Origin: Globobulimina sp.
Lineage: Eukaryota; Foraminifera; Rotaliida
Reading direction: 5' to 3'
Length of the DNA stretch: 7,527 bases
Assembly: GCA_003354225.1 (NCBI GenBank)
Contig: PIVH01000144.1
Span: 1 to 7,527, forward strand
Below, in pieces: positions 1-7,527 of this stretch. The position numbers and the translations under genes are program-made. Numbering within the stretch: the stretch's first letter is position 1; each line of letters starts with the position of its first letter. The notes beneath the pieces were generated by a model. The model searched no databases and was not told the origin of the DNA. It saw only the letters and a list, made by a program, of their open reading frames with translations.

Positions 1-3000
1 ATTTTACTAATTTATAATACAAAGTTTTCTTCTTTTGCTAATTTAAAACTTAACTCTAGCACTCCTACCTCACAGGATTGCTTGATATTTAGGCAATCTG
101 TGAGCATAGAGCCAGATTTGGACCTTGGCGGCATGTCTCACATCAAGCGCGTGTTGCCAGTAATTTTATGAAGAGCTTTGCTAATTTCCGAAAGCAATTG
201 ATATCTGCTGGACGTAAATCACGCATCCCTGTATTATCACGATTTATTAGTACTAAAGCGCATATTCAATACAATCTTCAAAATACTTGCTGTCCACATC
301 ATAAAACACCATGTTGTTTCTTATCTGATGTTCAAAGCGGAAAAATAAGCACACTCCATAATAAAGACGGCAATAAAAAGGCATTGAATTTTGATATATG
401 GTGTTCATTAATCCCAAGTCGAAGATATAAAATACTGAATTTAGATAAAAAATTCAGGAAAGGACCAAATGATTATGTTAAAGTTGACGGAAATAAGATC
501 TTTTGTTGTGGTAAAATTGCTGGCCATTTTATTCCGTGGGAGACTGTAATATATTGTAATACAATGGTATTTGACAAAGAAGATACAACAATAGGTTTTT
601 ATATTTATATAACTATCATATTCCTTTATATATCAATCTGTTTCTACAATATTTGTATTACATTTCTATAATGTAACTAAGATAAATCAATCTGTTTCTA
701 CAATATTTGTATTACATTTCTATAATGTAACTAAGATAAATCAATCTGTATTTGTATTCCATTTATATGTACAATATCGATATTACAATAATAAAAATAT
801 AATATAATATAATATAACTACCGTCAGCTCTGTGGCAAAGTACATTTAAATCAAATTATACAGCAACGTTACAAGGAAACATAGACAGATTCCTTGACAA
901 AGATAACAACAACTATAAATATTCAGAGCCAGACACAAATGACATAACTCAGATAGTTAAAGATGAGATACCACGATATACAGATTTCCAAGCAATATAT
1001 TGGTGGCTATGCAAAATGGAATGGATACCCGCTTCGCATAAATTAAAACAACCCATTTTACGGTTACCGACAAAATTTGTTGCATATGATGTAACATTCG
1101 ATATGGGCTCAAATATATATGACACTGTAGGTGGTATGCGACCGCTGGAATATCCTGAAATATTTCAAAAAATAAAAGAAAATAATCCAATCAATAAAGA
1201 GAATATTCAAAATACAGCAAATACCGATAATAAAGACAATGATAACGATGACAATTTTGTCCCACAAATTAATAATATGATAGATTTAGATGATGCGATA
1301 GAGGATGATATCGATTACAGTTATGAACCTGCACATTTACACCAACCACAAATTGATTTATCATTCAAATCCAAACAAAGTAAAATGTTATTATCGTGGT
1401 TATTAACTGGAAATGATATGGAATTTGTATACGATATTATTCCGCTTCCAGGTTACATATTTATATTACATTTCAAATGTGTCTATCTTCAACAAAATAT
1501 AACAGGCAAAGGCGAGGATCATAAATATTTACTCCCTGTGCTTACTGAATTATTTGAGAATCTATTATTATATCAAAGGGATAAATTAGAATTATTAGTA
1601 TTAAAATGCGATGGTTTATTTAAAAATAGGTATTTATATAAACATATTTTGAAAAGAATAAGCAAAAAATACGAAGAGAGAGGTGGACAGATATGGAGTT
1701 TATGTAGAAGATATTTATATATTATATCAGATTGGCAAGAACACGGACCTTGTAAATTATTAGTTACTTATTGTATATGTCTTGTATATTTCATTTGTAT
1801 ATCTTTATATTTCTTAGCCGGGAGCATGTCCATGGCACAGACAACGGTCTTTGTGGAAAAAAGGTGTTCTTCGGAATTCGCGACGGTGTGCTGAGGATAA
1901 AGAAGCGTATAAAGATAGAATTTGTTTGTCGCATAGGCATGAACTACCACATATAGATATATATATTATTGATGATATTAATATTTTGCCACTAAAATTT
2001 TATTTAGGTCATTCTAAATATAAACATAATTTTTGTGATGTTGAATCGCTACAATCTCTACAGTTGTATGTAAATATAACAACATTGCAAGCATGCACAT
2101 CATTTGAGACAATTGATAAATTATATGATGATGAATCAAAATCAATATATGTTAATATTAATCTGTATAAAATAATCAAGAAATATAATAGAAATATCAC
2201 ATAAATATAAATAAACATACTTTATTTCTATTTTGTTTCTCGAATATTTCTTCATTATATTGACAGTCTGACCACAATCGAATTAAAAATGAAAAATACA
2301 ATCACATTATTGGCCATGCTATGCGTCATATTCCACCGATACAAGTACCAATATTTATGGCTTTGTTGTATAATTTAGTGACTTATAAACAAATAATGAA
2401 TAATTCAACAGTTGATACAAAACCCGATGCAAATGATGATGATTTTAATTTTATAAAATATAAATTTCCTAAATTAGATTGGAAACAAAAAAAATATGAA
2501 AAATTACAATATCTGTCATTTGCTAATGAGGATAAGATATGTCATAAATTGAGATATCGCAATGACAAAAAAATCTATACTGATTATTATCCAGGCATCA
2601 AAGCCCCGCCTTCAACGGTCAATTTGTGGGTACACAGATTAGGTTTACAACACGTTAAATCATTACGCGATGTATGCGAGCAGGTTGGTAATTTCTCACA
2701 TAATGAATTAACTGCCGAATTGCGTGGATTCTATACATTCTGGACTGTTCCGAGGTATTTTCTATATATTAATTGTCTATTACTAACATACAATATAACT
2801 TAGGATGAAAAGTATCGCTGATAAGCGCGATGGTAAACCTGTATTTGATATAACATCTTCAATATATATTGATCATATGGCTATAGAATGCAAACCTTAC
2901 AATAGCGAAATATTATGGAATAATGGATATGCTCCGGGTAAAATACGACCAGGAACTCTTGGAATTGAAGTTAACAATTCATATTTCAATAAGTATGATA

Positions 3001-3566
3001 AATATGTCATCTTTCTCTTTTGTTTCTACATTGTTATTACTATATATCATCAATATACATACAATAAATAAATTTTTAGACATGAGTGGTGTCATAAAGG
3101 TAAACAAAGTTTAGCATTGGTTTATTCGCGAGTTATTATTTCATTTCTTATTTTAAATCGCAATAAATATCTTTTATGGAAGCATTATATACATACCAAC
3201 TATATTGAAATTCACAATGAATTTCGAAATATATTTAACGATTTGGCATTTTTGAGATTGACGAAATTTGCGACAAAGGATATATTATGTCCCTGTATAT
3301 CATATGACAAAGAAGAAATTAACATTTTTGTTTATAAACAAATATTATTAAGAAAATTAAGATTTAAATATGAGAAAACGGAAAAATGGGAACAGAATGA
3401 AAATTATGAATTACTAATTTATTTAGATAGGCACTCAAATGAAAAAGGATGGCGTTTAAATACAAATAATTTAGAGAAAATATATCTGTATTTTAATCAA
3501 ATATATTCACATAATCAAATTAGACGGGCATGTTTTAGATTTGGATACAATTTTGAAGGACAATAA
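1..3566 (+). CDS. Gene 1: 5'-partial, multi-exon gene for an unrecognised protein of about 996 residues
   Basis: Best reading is exons <1-159, 195-594, 828-1762, 1818-2150, 2267-2754, 2804-2992 and 3080-3566 (TAA stop at 3564-3566), 2991 nt in one frame. I recognise no family. Seen, numbering from base 1: Cys/His groups near residues 85-94 (CCPHHKTPCC) and 157-158 (CC), and a third at 496-539 (C496, C502, H505, C522, C534, H537). An Asn/Asp-rich linker lies near 305-350, and the surrounding blocks mix hydrophobic and charged residues and look folded. The first block is open to base 1, but a CACAG acceptor-like site ends at 75 and ATG 133 could be a start, so the 5' structure is unknown. The junctions at 2754/2804 and 2992/3080 are strong; those at 159/195, 1762/1818 and 2150/2267 rest on phase alone. 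Alternative: one gene ends at the TAA at 2202-2204 and a second starts at ATG 2321. The spliced model as a whole is an inference. Confidence 0.5.
160..194 (+). other. Candidate 35-nt intron in gene 1
   Basis: The frame open from base 1 stops at TGA 169-171, while the next block is open in another frame. Removing GTAATT...GAAAG (160-194) joins codon CCA directly to CAA in phase 0 and skips the stop. A CTAAT branch-like motif lies at 181-185. A donor at 151 (GTGTTG) is also phase 0 and would give 44 nt. The length is below the 49-87 nt of the clear introns here, so this is tentative; a sequencing error or a separate gene starting at ATG 168 would also explain the frame change. Confidence 0.4.
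595..827 (+). other. Intron in gene 1 carrying tandem repeats
   Basis: The upstream frame reads into AT-rich sequence with TAA stops soon after 594, and the downstream frame is open only after the TAA at 815-817. A donor at 595 (G|GTTTTT) and the acceptor at 825-827 (CGTCAG) join G to CT as an Ala codon, phase 1 on both sides. CAG 825-827 is the first AG after that stop, so the acceptor is well constrained. A second AG (TATACAG, ending at 863) lies inside sequence that reads well as protein. The interior holds the 54-bp repeat described separately. Confidence 0.65.
632..775 (+). repeat. 54-bp tandem repeat, two perfect copies plus a degenerate third
   Basis: Copies at 632-685 and 686-739 are identical over all 54 bases. 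A third copy begins at 740 with the same ten bases (ATCAATCTGT), lacks nine bases present in the other copies, then continues with several differences before fading out near 775. The array lies wholly inside the 595-827 intron. Each full copy holds an ACTAAG motif (CTAAG at 677-681 and 731-735) resembling the branch motif of other introns here. Perfect identity in neutral AT-rich DNA suggests a recent duplication or ongoing homogenisation. Confidence 0.95.
1763..1817 (+). other. Candidate intron in gene 1 (1763-1817)
   Basis: The frame used from 828 turns into T-rich sequence after about 1762 and stops at TGA 1892-1894. A different frame is open from just after the TTTCTTAG acceptor at 1817 to the TAA at 2202. 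Phase-0 donors that reach it are 1763 (GTTACT, 55 nt) and 1784 (GTATAT, 34 nt). A phase-1 donor at 1752 (GTAAAT) paired with an acceptor at 1824 also works. The acceptor is more certain than the donor. Confidence 0.45.
2151..2266 (+). other. Candidate intron in gene 1, or gene boundary
   Basis: The block from 1818 stops at TAA 2202-2204. Another frame opens after TGA 2261-2263 with the acceptor TTGACAG ending at 2266, and its residues upstream of ATG 2321 look like continuing protein. Phase-0 donors are 2151 (GTTAAT, 116 nt), 2070 (GTAAAT, 197 nt) and 2040 (GTTGAA). No CTAAC-like branch motif is visible near the acceptor. An AATAAA at 2210-2215, six bases past the TAA, offers an alternative 3' end here. 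Confidence 0.35.
2755..2803 (+). other. Intron in gene 1 (49 nt)
   Basis: Donor GTATTT at 2755 and acceptor AACTTAG ending at 2803 join AG and G as an Arg codon (phase 2), followed at once by ATG 2805 in the same frame. A CTAAC branch motif at 2783-2787 lies 16 bases before the acceptor AG. The interior is strongly AT-rich and, in the upstream frame, stops at TAG 2802-2804. Confidence 0.85.
2993..3079 (+). other. Intron in gene 1 (87 nt)
   Basis: Donor GTATGA at 2993 and acceptor TTTTTAG ending at 3079 join AA and A as a Lys codon (phase 2). The length is a multiple of three but the retained frame stops at TAA 3069-3071, so retention would truncate the protein. After the junction the frame is open for 161 codons to the TAA at 3564. 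Confidence 0.8.
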
Positions 3567-3879
3567 TAGAACAAACCTGTTGTTTTATAGACATTTAAAA
3601 TAATAGGTGCAAATTGACAATGTTGTTTCTATTTTCTTTGCGTTCTTTCTGTGTTGACTGTCCATTAGATGACTAATAATTGTTAATAAATCATTTTTGT
3701 TCACTGTACCAAAGTGACGTTCGCATTAAAAATGTAAAGTTGTCATTATTTAAAGATTAAGTAACTAAAAACTTTAAAGTATTTTCCAAACACCTCCTCT
3801 CATCCTCATCAGTTTGTACTAAGAAATCACGCAAATCGAAATAGGACGAATCGACAGATTTCTACGTCGTATTTAAAGA
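3567..3879 (+). promoter_or_regulatory. Intergenic region between gene 1 and gene 2
   Basis: No ORF of note. AATAAA at 3685-3690 could be the poly(A) signal of gene 1, about 120 bases after its stop. Towards gene 2 there is a TGACGT motif at 3715-3720, a TATTTAAAG at 3747-3755 that could act as a TATA-like element, and a pyrimidine-rich tract near 3790-3812. In-frame TAA at 3874-3876, two codons before ATG 3880, fixes that ATG as the first possible start in this exon. All the motif assignments are weak because such words occur by chance in AT-rich DNA. Confidence 0.3.
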
Positions 3880-6422
3880 ATGAGTAGCAAGTCGAATCGA
3901 TCAAATCGAAATCGGAATTCATCAAATTCCAACAACGCCACACCTGAACCATCCCCATCTGCCAAATTTATTCTCGATTTTTTAACGGATGTATGCAAAT
4001 CCAAGGTTGCCGTGAAAGTCGTTCAATTTTTATTTGAGAAATTAGGTGGAGCGGATACTATCGACGGTGGCGTACTTAATATGATTTTGAAAGGCGAGGA
4101 CGAAGAGGGTATTGAAAAATATCTCAAATTATTTTTAGGTAATTGGGCTACCAAATTCCCGGATGCTGATTTTTTAACGCAAATTAATATTAAACGTGCA
4201 TTTTTAGCGTATTTCAGAGCAAATTCAAAACATGAAAATAGCGCAGAAAACTCGCCAACACCAAAACCGCGGAACAGGAATAAAAGAGTATCCGCGGTGG
4301 ATAATAAAAGAGTAACCGCAGTGGATAAGAGCAAAGGCACCAAAACCCGCAACACAAAGACTGGAAGAGGGAAAAAAGTAACTAAGCACAAAGGCGGGAG
4401 CACCAACACTGGTTTACGACGATCGCGTTATCAAAACACGATGAAAAAATACAAAACTCAGACGAAGTATGATGAATCAAGACGTACCTCGCCGCGAAAA
4501 CAAGCAAGAAAAGATTATACTCCGTCAACGGATGAAGACGTTGACAGCATTGAAACAAGTGATGAGCAATATATTCCTTTGCGTATGTTGTATTATACAG
4601 ATTTGTATTATATATCTAACATATATTTATACAATCTATACAGATAAACCTAAGAAAAAAGCCTCAAAAACGGGAAAAAAACGAGCGATATTGCCGAAAA
4701 AAAAAAGACAAACCAAGGCATATGAACTCAAAAAGAAGCAAATGATAAAGCAGAGAATAAGCACGGCCCGATTCGTACAGCGACGGAGGACACAACGAAC
4801 ACGACAAGGAACACGACAAAGAGTACAACGGGCGAAAGGAAAAAAGAAAAAGAGAAGACTTGGATATGGCGAAAAACTGTCGCAGATTAAAATCGCAGTC
4901 CGAAATTCGACGAGTGAAGCAAATCAAACCTTTTATCCTCCATTACAGACGTTAAGTAATACACTTTACTATTCCTTTTACAGCTTTATTAAAACATATT
5001 TTTTTGTGTATACAGATTAAATCCGCCGTGTTTTAATTATTATTTGGATGGTTATACCATCCCTATTAAAGAGGCTTTTATCTCGTTTATTTGCCATCAC
5101 GTTGCCGACGCGTATAATATAACTGATTTTTATGGATTTGTAAATCAAATATTTATGTTGGTATCGGATTATGATCAAATTAAAGATCGCGTAGATTTTG
5201 AGGAAGAAATTGTGAAAATGTTAAGCCTCCCAACTGGTGGCGGATTACCGAAAGTTGATTTATATGTATTATTACATAAATATGTCTGTGATGAAGTAGT
5301 TCCAGCATTGTGTGATGCGAAAGATATTGCCAAATATGGCGCTAAGGCCTTCGTTCGAACTATTATTACGTCTCGAAAATGTGGACAATGTACATTTTGT
5401 GTGGCGCTCGGTGTGCGGCAATTTCAAATGTCTCTTGTTGTTTCCCTCAGTGGAAGAGGTAAACGGTCTGTTGGTTGCTCGCATGTTAAGGGGAAACACC
5501 CAGCATTAGCTGCACATATATCGTATGTCTGTGTTGATTATATAATATAACTTCAATGTATATGTAGTATAACTATTTTGTATTTTATAGTGACCCTGTC
5601 AACAACCCAGTACCTCCAACGCGATTTCAGGCGGCTGATGATACGCCAATGGAAACATGGCGATGGTTTAGCGGAGCTGCGGTAATTAAAATTGAAGACC
5701 CCCAAAAAAACGTTTTATTTAATATGGGTGATATATTGTTTGATTTAACAAATCAGTATACGCGTTATTTCTGGATGAAATTGTGTAAATATGTATTAAA
5801 TGTAAGGAATTCAAAGAGATTTTTACGACTAATATCGACCCCCAAGAAATGTAGCACAGGTAAATATTTTTATTGTGATAAATATAAAGTTACTCCACCC
5901 AAGATATCCCCTTACAAACTAGAAATAATAAAATACAGTAATAAATTTTTAGAATTTGGTATCTATTGTTTTTCTGAATTATTACTAACTTATTTATAAT
6001 ATATTTATTGCATACAGATTATATGGACTCTGATGACAATGACAAGAAATCAAAAAGAAAATCACAAGCAAATAAACCGGAAAAAGGTAGAAATAACAAA
6101 CAAAGATTGGAGAGTGAACAGGATGATGATGAATTGAATGAGAATGATGAGAGTGGCTATTCGGACGGGCATATTTTTGAAGGGAGTGATATTGATCGTT
6201 TAATGGACCAACTAAACGTTAAAACTCGCCGCGGGGTATGTGTTACTTTTACTTTATTTTTCATAAATAAAACTTAGTAATACGCTATATAATACATATA
6301 TATGTCATATATAATGTACAGACCAAAAGGAATTTATCAAATAAAAAATTTCCTCGCACGAAAAAAAGAAAACAGGATTTTGAGGAGGACGAGTACGACG
6401 ACGGAGTGTATGAAGAAGAGGA

Positions 6423-6455
<33 letters not shown>

Positions 6456-7473
6456 GGAAGAGCAATATGAGGACGAAGAGCAATATGAGGACGAAGAGGA
6501 ATATGAGCAAGTGGATGAGGTGCATGAAGATGTTAAACAAGAGGAAGATGTTAAACAAGAGGAAGAAGAGGAAGAAGAGGAAGAAATATTTTTTCCAGAA
6601 TGTACACATCATTACGCCCATCATCGAAGTGCAAAAGCATTACGTCTGGTGTATGATGAAGACGACCATAAGTATTGCCATCGTTGTATAGTAACTCTCA
6701 ACCGAGATGAACACCTTTCAAAGTTGCATCGCAATTATTATTTTTGGATTTGTAATAAATGTCTTCGATCTTTTTGCTGTGGACAATGTGCAAAGGCGCG
6801 AAATAAGCAATATGAGGCAGAAGTTTATTATTTACCCGATGATTATGAAGATATGCCAGAAAGATTACATACGGATGCGGATGTTGAATCAATGGCCCCA
6901 TTGGATACCAATGACATTGATACCAATAAAATGGATTTAGATGAGGATGAGGATGAGAATGAGGGTAAATCTAATAAATTAGCAGAAAATAAACAGAAAC
7001 AAAGTAGAAATGAGATAGAAAATACAGAGAAAGATACGACAAATAACAATGAAATACAAAGAGAAATTAATGAGGTTGCACAGGATGCTCCGGCTAGTCT
7101 TGGAAACGTTTCGAGCGATGAGTCAAATGAAGATGATGATGAAGAGAATGAAGATGATGATATAAGAATGAATGATGCAGAGCAAAATACGCCATTGCAA
7201 AGAAAAAAGAATACGCGGCGACGCACACAAAATAGAAAAAAACACGCCGAGCCAACAGATGATGAAGAGAATGAAGATCCCAATACGAATACAGTGAGAA
7301 AGAAAAGTAAAAATAAGAAACAAAATGATACTGAGAAGGTTGATGAGGAGGTTGATGAAGATGATGATATTACCAAAAAGAAAGAACGAAAAAGAGCACA
7401 AAAAGTAAAAAACAAAAAAGGCCGAAATGATACTGGCACGAATACTAAGAAACGAAAAAAAAAAACAAAATAA
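3880..7473 (+). CDS. Gene 2: complete six-exon gene for an unrecognised 1084-residue, charged, zinc-cluster protein
   Basis: Exons 3880-4582, 4644-4950, 5016-5522, 5591-5958, 6018-6235 and 6322-7473 total 3255 nt, one frame from ATG to TAA. Residues 1-26 are Ser/Asn-rich; 27-115 look like a small helical domain; 120-320 are Lys/Arg-rich with an acidic Ser/Thr patch at 212-231; 338-628 form an unrecognised core with C459, C462, C465 and C491-x-H493; 629-701 are charged; 706-716 are Lys/Arg-rich and nuclear-signal-like; about 720-793 are almost all Glu/Asp; 795-861 carry a Cys/His cluster (C-x2-H, C-x2-C, H-x4-H, C-x2-C-x4-CC-x2-C); 862-1084 alternate acidic and basic runs. There is no signal peptide or membrane segment. 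Composition and the cluster suggest a nuclear protein binding nucleic acid or chromatin; that is inference. No DDE triad, polymerase, helicase or kinase motif was recognised. A gene of a mobile element cannot be excluded. Confidence 0.85.
4279..4326 (+). repeat. Two 24-bp coding repeats in gene 2
   Basis: Copies 4279-4302 and 4303-4326 differ at two bases and encode NKRVSAVD and NKRVTAVD. They lie in frame in the basic low-complexity part of exon 1, so copy-number change would keep the frame. One difference is synonymous (GCG/GCA); the other is a Ser/Thr change. Confidence 0.85.
4583..4643 (+). other. Gene 2 intron 1 (61 nt)
   Basis: Donor GTATGT at 4583 and acceptor CTATACAG ending at 4643 join C and AT as a His codon (phase 1). 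A CTAAC branch motif at 4616-4620 lies 23 bases before the acceptor end. An earlier ATACAG ending at 4600 would leave only 18 nt and lies before the branch motif, so it is not used in this model. Confidence 0.87.
4951..5015 (+). other. Gene 2 intron 2 (65 nt)
   Basis: Donor GTTAAG at 4951 and acceptor TATACAG ending at 5015 join AC and A as a Thr codon (phase 2). The GTAATA donor five bases later is out of phase. A second AG (TTTTACAG, ending at 4982) leads into a stop-rich stretch. A TTACTAT motif near 4968 may be the branch site. Confidence 0.8.
5523..5590 (+). other. Gene 2 intron 3 (68 nt)
   Basis: Donor GTATGT at 5523 and acceptor TTTTATAG ending at 5590 join TC and T as a Ser codon (phase 2). 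An AACTAT near 5570 is the best branch candidate. The interior is AT-rich and the upstream frame runs into TAA at 5548-5550. Confidence 0.86.
5959..6017 (+). other. Gene 2 intron 4 (59 nt)
   Basis: Donor GTATCT at 5959 and acceptor GCATACAG ending at 6017 join G and AT as an Asp codon (phase 1). CTAAC at 5985-5989 is a clear branch motif. The upstream frame stops within the intron. Confidence 0.87.
6236..6321 (+). other. Gene 2 intron 5 (86 nt)
   Basis: Donor GTATGT at 6236 and acceptor GTACAG ending at 6321 join whole codons GGG and ACC (phase 0). The earlier TTAG ending at 6277 is excluded because the exon would then begin with TAA. After 6321 the frame is open for 383 codons to the end of the gene. 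Confidence 0.87.
6406..6592 (+). repeat. GAG/GAA-rich tract with nested 18-bp coding repeats
   Basis: Starts as a near-pure run of GAG, GAA and GAT codons (about 6409-6459) encoding Glu/Asp. Two perfect 18-bp copies follow at 6460-6477 and 6478-6495 (EQYEDE), then part of a third. Two perfect 18-bp copies lie at 6526-6543 and 6544-6561 (EDVKQE), then more Glu codons. All units are multiples of three, which keeps the frame and fits expansion by slippage. Acidic tracts of this kind are common beside chromatin- or RNA-binding modules. Confidence 0.9.
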
Positions 7474-7505
7474 CTATATAAAATTAATATATTTTATACT
7501 CACAC

Positions 7506-7527
7506 TTTTTTCTTTTTTTTTTTTTTT
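7506..7527 (+). repeat. Terminal poly-T run
   Basis: T6, C, then T15 at the very end of the window, 32 bases past the stop of gene 2. It could be a genomic homopolymer where assembly stopped. It is on the wrong strand to be a poly(A) tail of gene 2. Confidence 0.9.

Noticed and set aside
957-1190. Minus-strand ORF of 77 codons
   Set aside because: It is opposite a long forward block of gene 1 that is open well before and after it; no support as a gene.
2289-2378. Small ORF of 29 codons starting MKNTITLLAMLCVIF, looking like a signal peptide
   Set aside because: It overlaps the better-supported frame used from 2267 to 2754 and ends soon after; the hydrophobic look comes from AT-rich codons.
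4023-4409. Minus-strand ORF of 128 codons
   Set aside because: It lies wholly opposite exon 1 of gene 2, where the forward frame is supported by downstream in-phase introns; no independent signal was seen.
6337-6624. Long minus-strand ORF rich in Leu/Phe
   Set aside because: It is the reverse complement of the GAG/GAA repeat tract of gene 2; the apparent membrane-like protein is an artefact of repeated CTC/TTC codons.
6843-7439. Minus-strand ORF of 198 codons rich in Ser
   Set aside because: It is antisense to the Asp/Glu/Lys-rich tail of gene 2, whose skewed composition keeps the reverse frame open.
1-7527. Bacterial or phage gene layout, CRISPR array, tRNA or rRNA
   Set aside because: Coding blocks need splicing to be joined, no spaced direct-repeat array exists apart from the 54-bp tandem copies, and no tRNA- or rRNA-like segment was recognised.
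1-7527. Known transposase (KDZ, piggyBac, Crypton, Maverick type)
   Set aside because: Neither protein showed, by eye, the catalytic motifs or terminal repeats expected, so a family name would be a guess.

Overview
The window reads as AT-rich nuclear DNA of a eukaryote. The coding potential is cut into blocks that only make long proteins when short GT...AG introns are removed. Nearly every block junction is phase-compatible, and several introns carry a CTAAC branch-like motif about 20-30 bases before the acceptor. The encoded proteins are rich in Asn, Lys, Asp and Glu, the stops used are TAA, and no bacterial gene layout is visible. Introns of 49-87 nt with GTATGT-like donors and TACAG/TTAG acceptors suit a compact protist or an early-diverging fungus. 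I cannot name the organism from the sequence.

Layout, all on the + strand. (1) Positions 1-3566 hold a gene without its 5' end in the window (gene 1). It is read here as seven exon blocks giving about 996 residues of an unrecognised protein with scattered Cys/His groups. Its last two introns are clear, the earlier ones less so, and a split into two genes near 2204-2321 is a real alternative. One intron (595-827) carries a perfect 54-bp tandem duplication plus a decayed third copy. (2) Positions 3567-3879 are intergenic, with a possible poly(A) signal for gene 1 and weak promoter-like motifs for gene 2. (3) Positions 3880-7473 hold a complete six-exon gene (gene 2) of 1084 residues. Its five introns all join in phase. 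The protein has a Ser/Asn-rich start, a small helical-looking region, a long Lys/Arg-rich stretch, an unrecognised folded core with a Cys group, a very acidic repeat tract, a clear Cys/His zinc-binding-like cluster and a charged, nuclear-signal-rich tail. (4) The window ends in a T-rich homopolymer.

Neither protein could be assigned to a known family by eye. Gene 2 looks like a nuclear, nucleic-acid- or chromatin-associated protein, inferred from composition and the zinc-type cluster only. Gene 1 has no composition that points to a function. The same orientation and close spacing (about 310 bp) allow, but do not prove, that the two act together, for example as the two genes of an undescribed mobile element. 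No terminal repeats or target-site duplications were seen to support that.
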